A DNA stretch of 46,085 nucleotides from Budvicia aquatica DSM 5075 = ATCC 35567 (GTDB taxonomy: Bacteria; Pseudomonadota; Gammaproteobacteria; Enterobacterales; Enterobacteriaceae), in the NCBI RefSeq assembly GCF_000427805.1, contig NZ_KE386588.1:1-46085 (forward strand). The letters run 5' to 3'. This document shows positions 46,085 through 46,085 of this stretch, one piece after another. The notes beneath the pieces were generated by a model. It did no database searches and had not been told where the DNA came from. It saw only the letters and a program-made list of their open reading frames with translations. Both the position numbers and the translations under genes were made by a program. Within the stretch, counting starts at the first letter, position 1. The number at the start of each line of letters is the position of its first letter.

Positions 46085-46085
46085 T

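Overview
The window is chromosomal DNA of a gammaproteobacterium of the order Enterobacterales. The evidence is the gene content and order (clpB-pgeF-rluD-bamD, rpsP-rimM-trmD-rplS, ffh/ypjD-yfjD, luxS-micA-gshA-yqaA-yqaB, tRNA-Ala pair-gltX-tRNA-Val), near-identity of many proteins to Escherichia coli homologues as I remember them, a TTG-started gshA, an rrn leader with typical P1/P2/boxA, and ERIC-type intergenic repeats. Codon use is rather AT-leaning. A deep-branching family such as Budviciaceae (Pragia/Budvicia/Limnobaculum) is plausible, but this is inference and was not tested.

Layout. 1-530: 5' end of a 16S rRNA gene (minus strand) with boxA and tandem promoters. 0.7-4.15 kb: accessory block between the rRNA operon and clpB (E. 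coli has nothing between rrsG and clpB) made of a DUF4184 membrane protein, an RlaP-type nucleotidyltransferase with a sigma-54 promoter, and the divergent activator RtcR; no rtcA or rtcB is present. 4.2-9.5 kb: clpB with a sigma-32 promoter, pgeF, rluD, and divergent bamD. 9.65-10.83 kb: a Tat-signal-bearing PLP aminotransferase where E. coli has raiA-pheA-tyrA-aroF. 10.9-12.9 kb: rpsP-rimM-trmD-rplS. 13.2-16.0 kb: divergent amidohydrolase and M20 peptidase with an operator-like repeat array between them. 16.1-23.2 kb: ffh, ypjD, yfjD, luxS, the sRNA MicA, gshA, yqaA, yqaB. 23.5-27.7 kb: pagP, chaA, curA, gpr. 27.8-29.1 kb: mntH with an exact Fur palindrome.

29.8-38.5 kb is a peptide-use cluster: isoaspartyl peptidase iaaA, the gsiABCD ABC importer, an S58/DmpA-type aminopeptidase and an M55 D-aminopeptidase. 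It implies uptake and trimming of glutathione or unusual (isoaspartyl, beta- or D-amino-acid) peptides. A solitary ClbS/DfsB-like protein follows. 39.1-43.8 kb is an mgtC-mgtA magnesium-stress locus. It has a long leader with short overlapping ORFs (one with a Pro-Pro pair), a full ERIC element just before mgtC, a second Pro-Pro leader peptide before the P-type ATPase, and an unrecognised 79-residue basic protein at the 3' end. 43.8-46.1 kb: two identical tRNA-Ala(GGC), gltX and tRNA-Val(UAC).

Most of the window is ordinary core genome. The parts most worth a second look are the RtcR-RlaP pair without RtcBA, the layered mgtC/mgtA leaders with an ERIC insertion, the exported aminotransferase, and the gsi operon extended with two unusual aminopeptidases.
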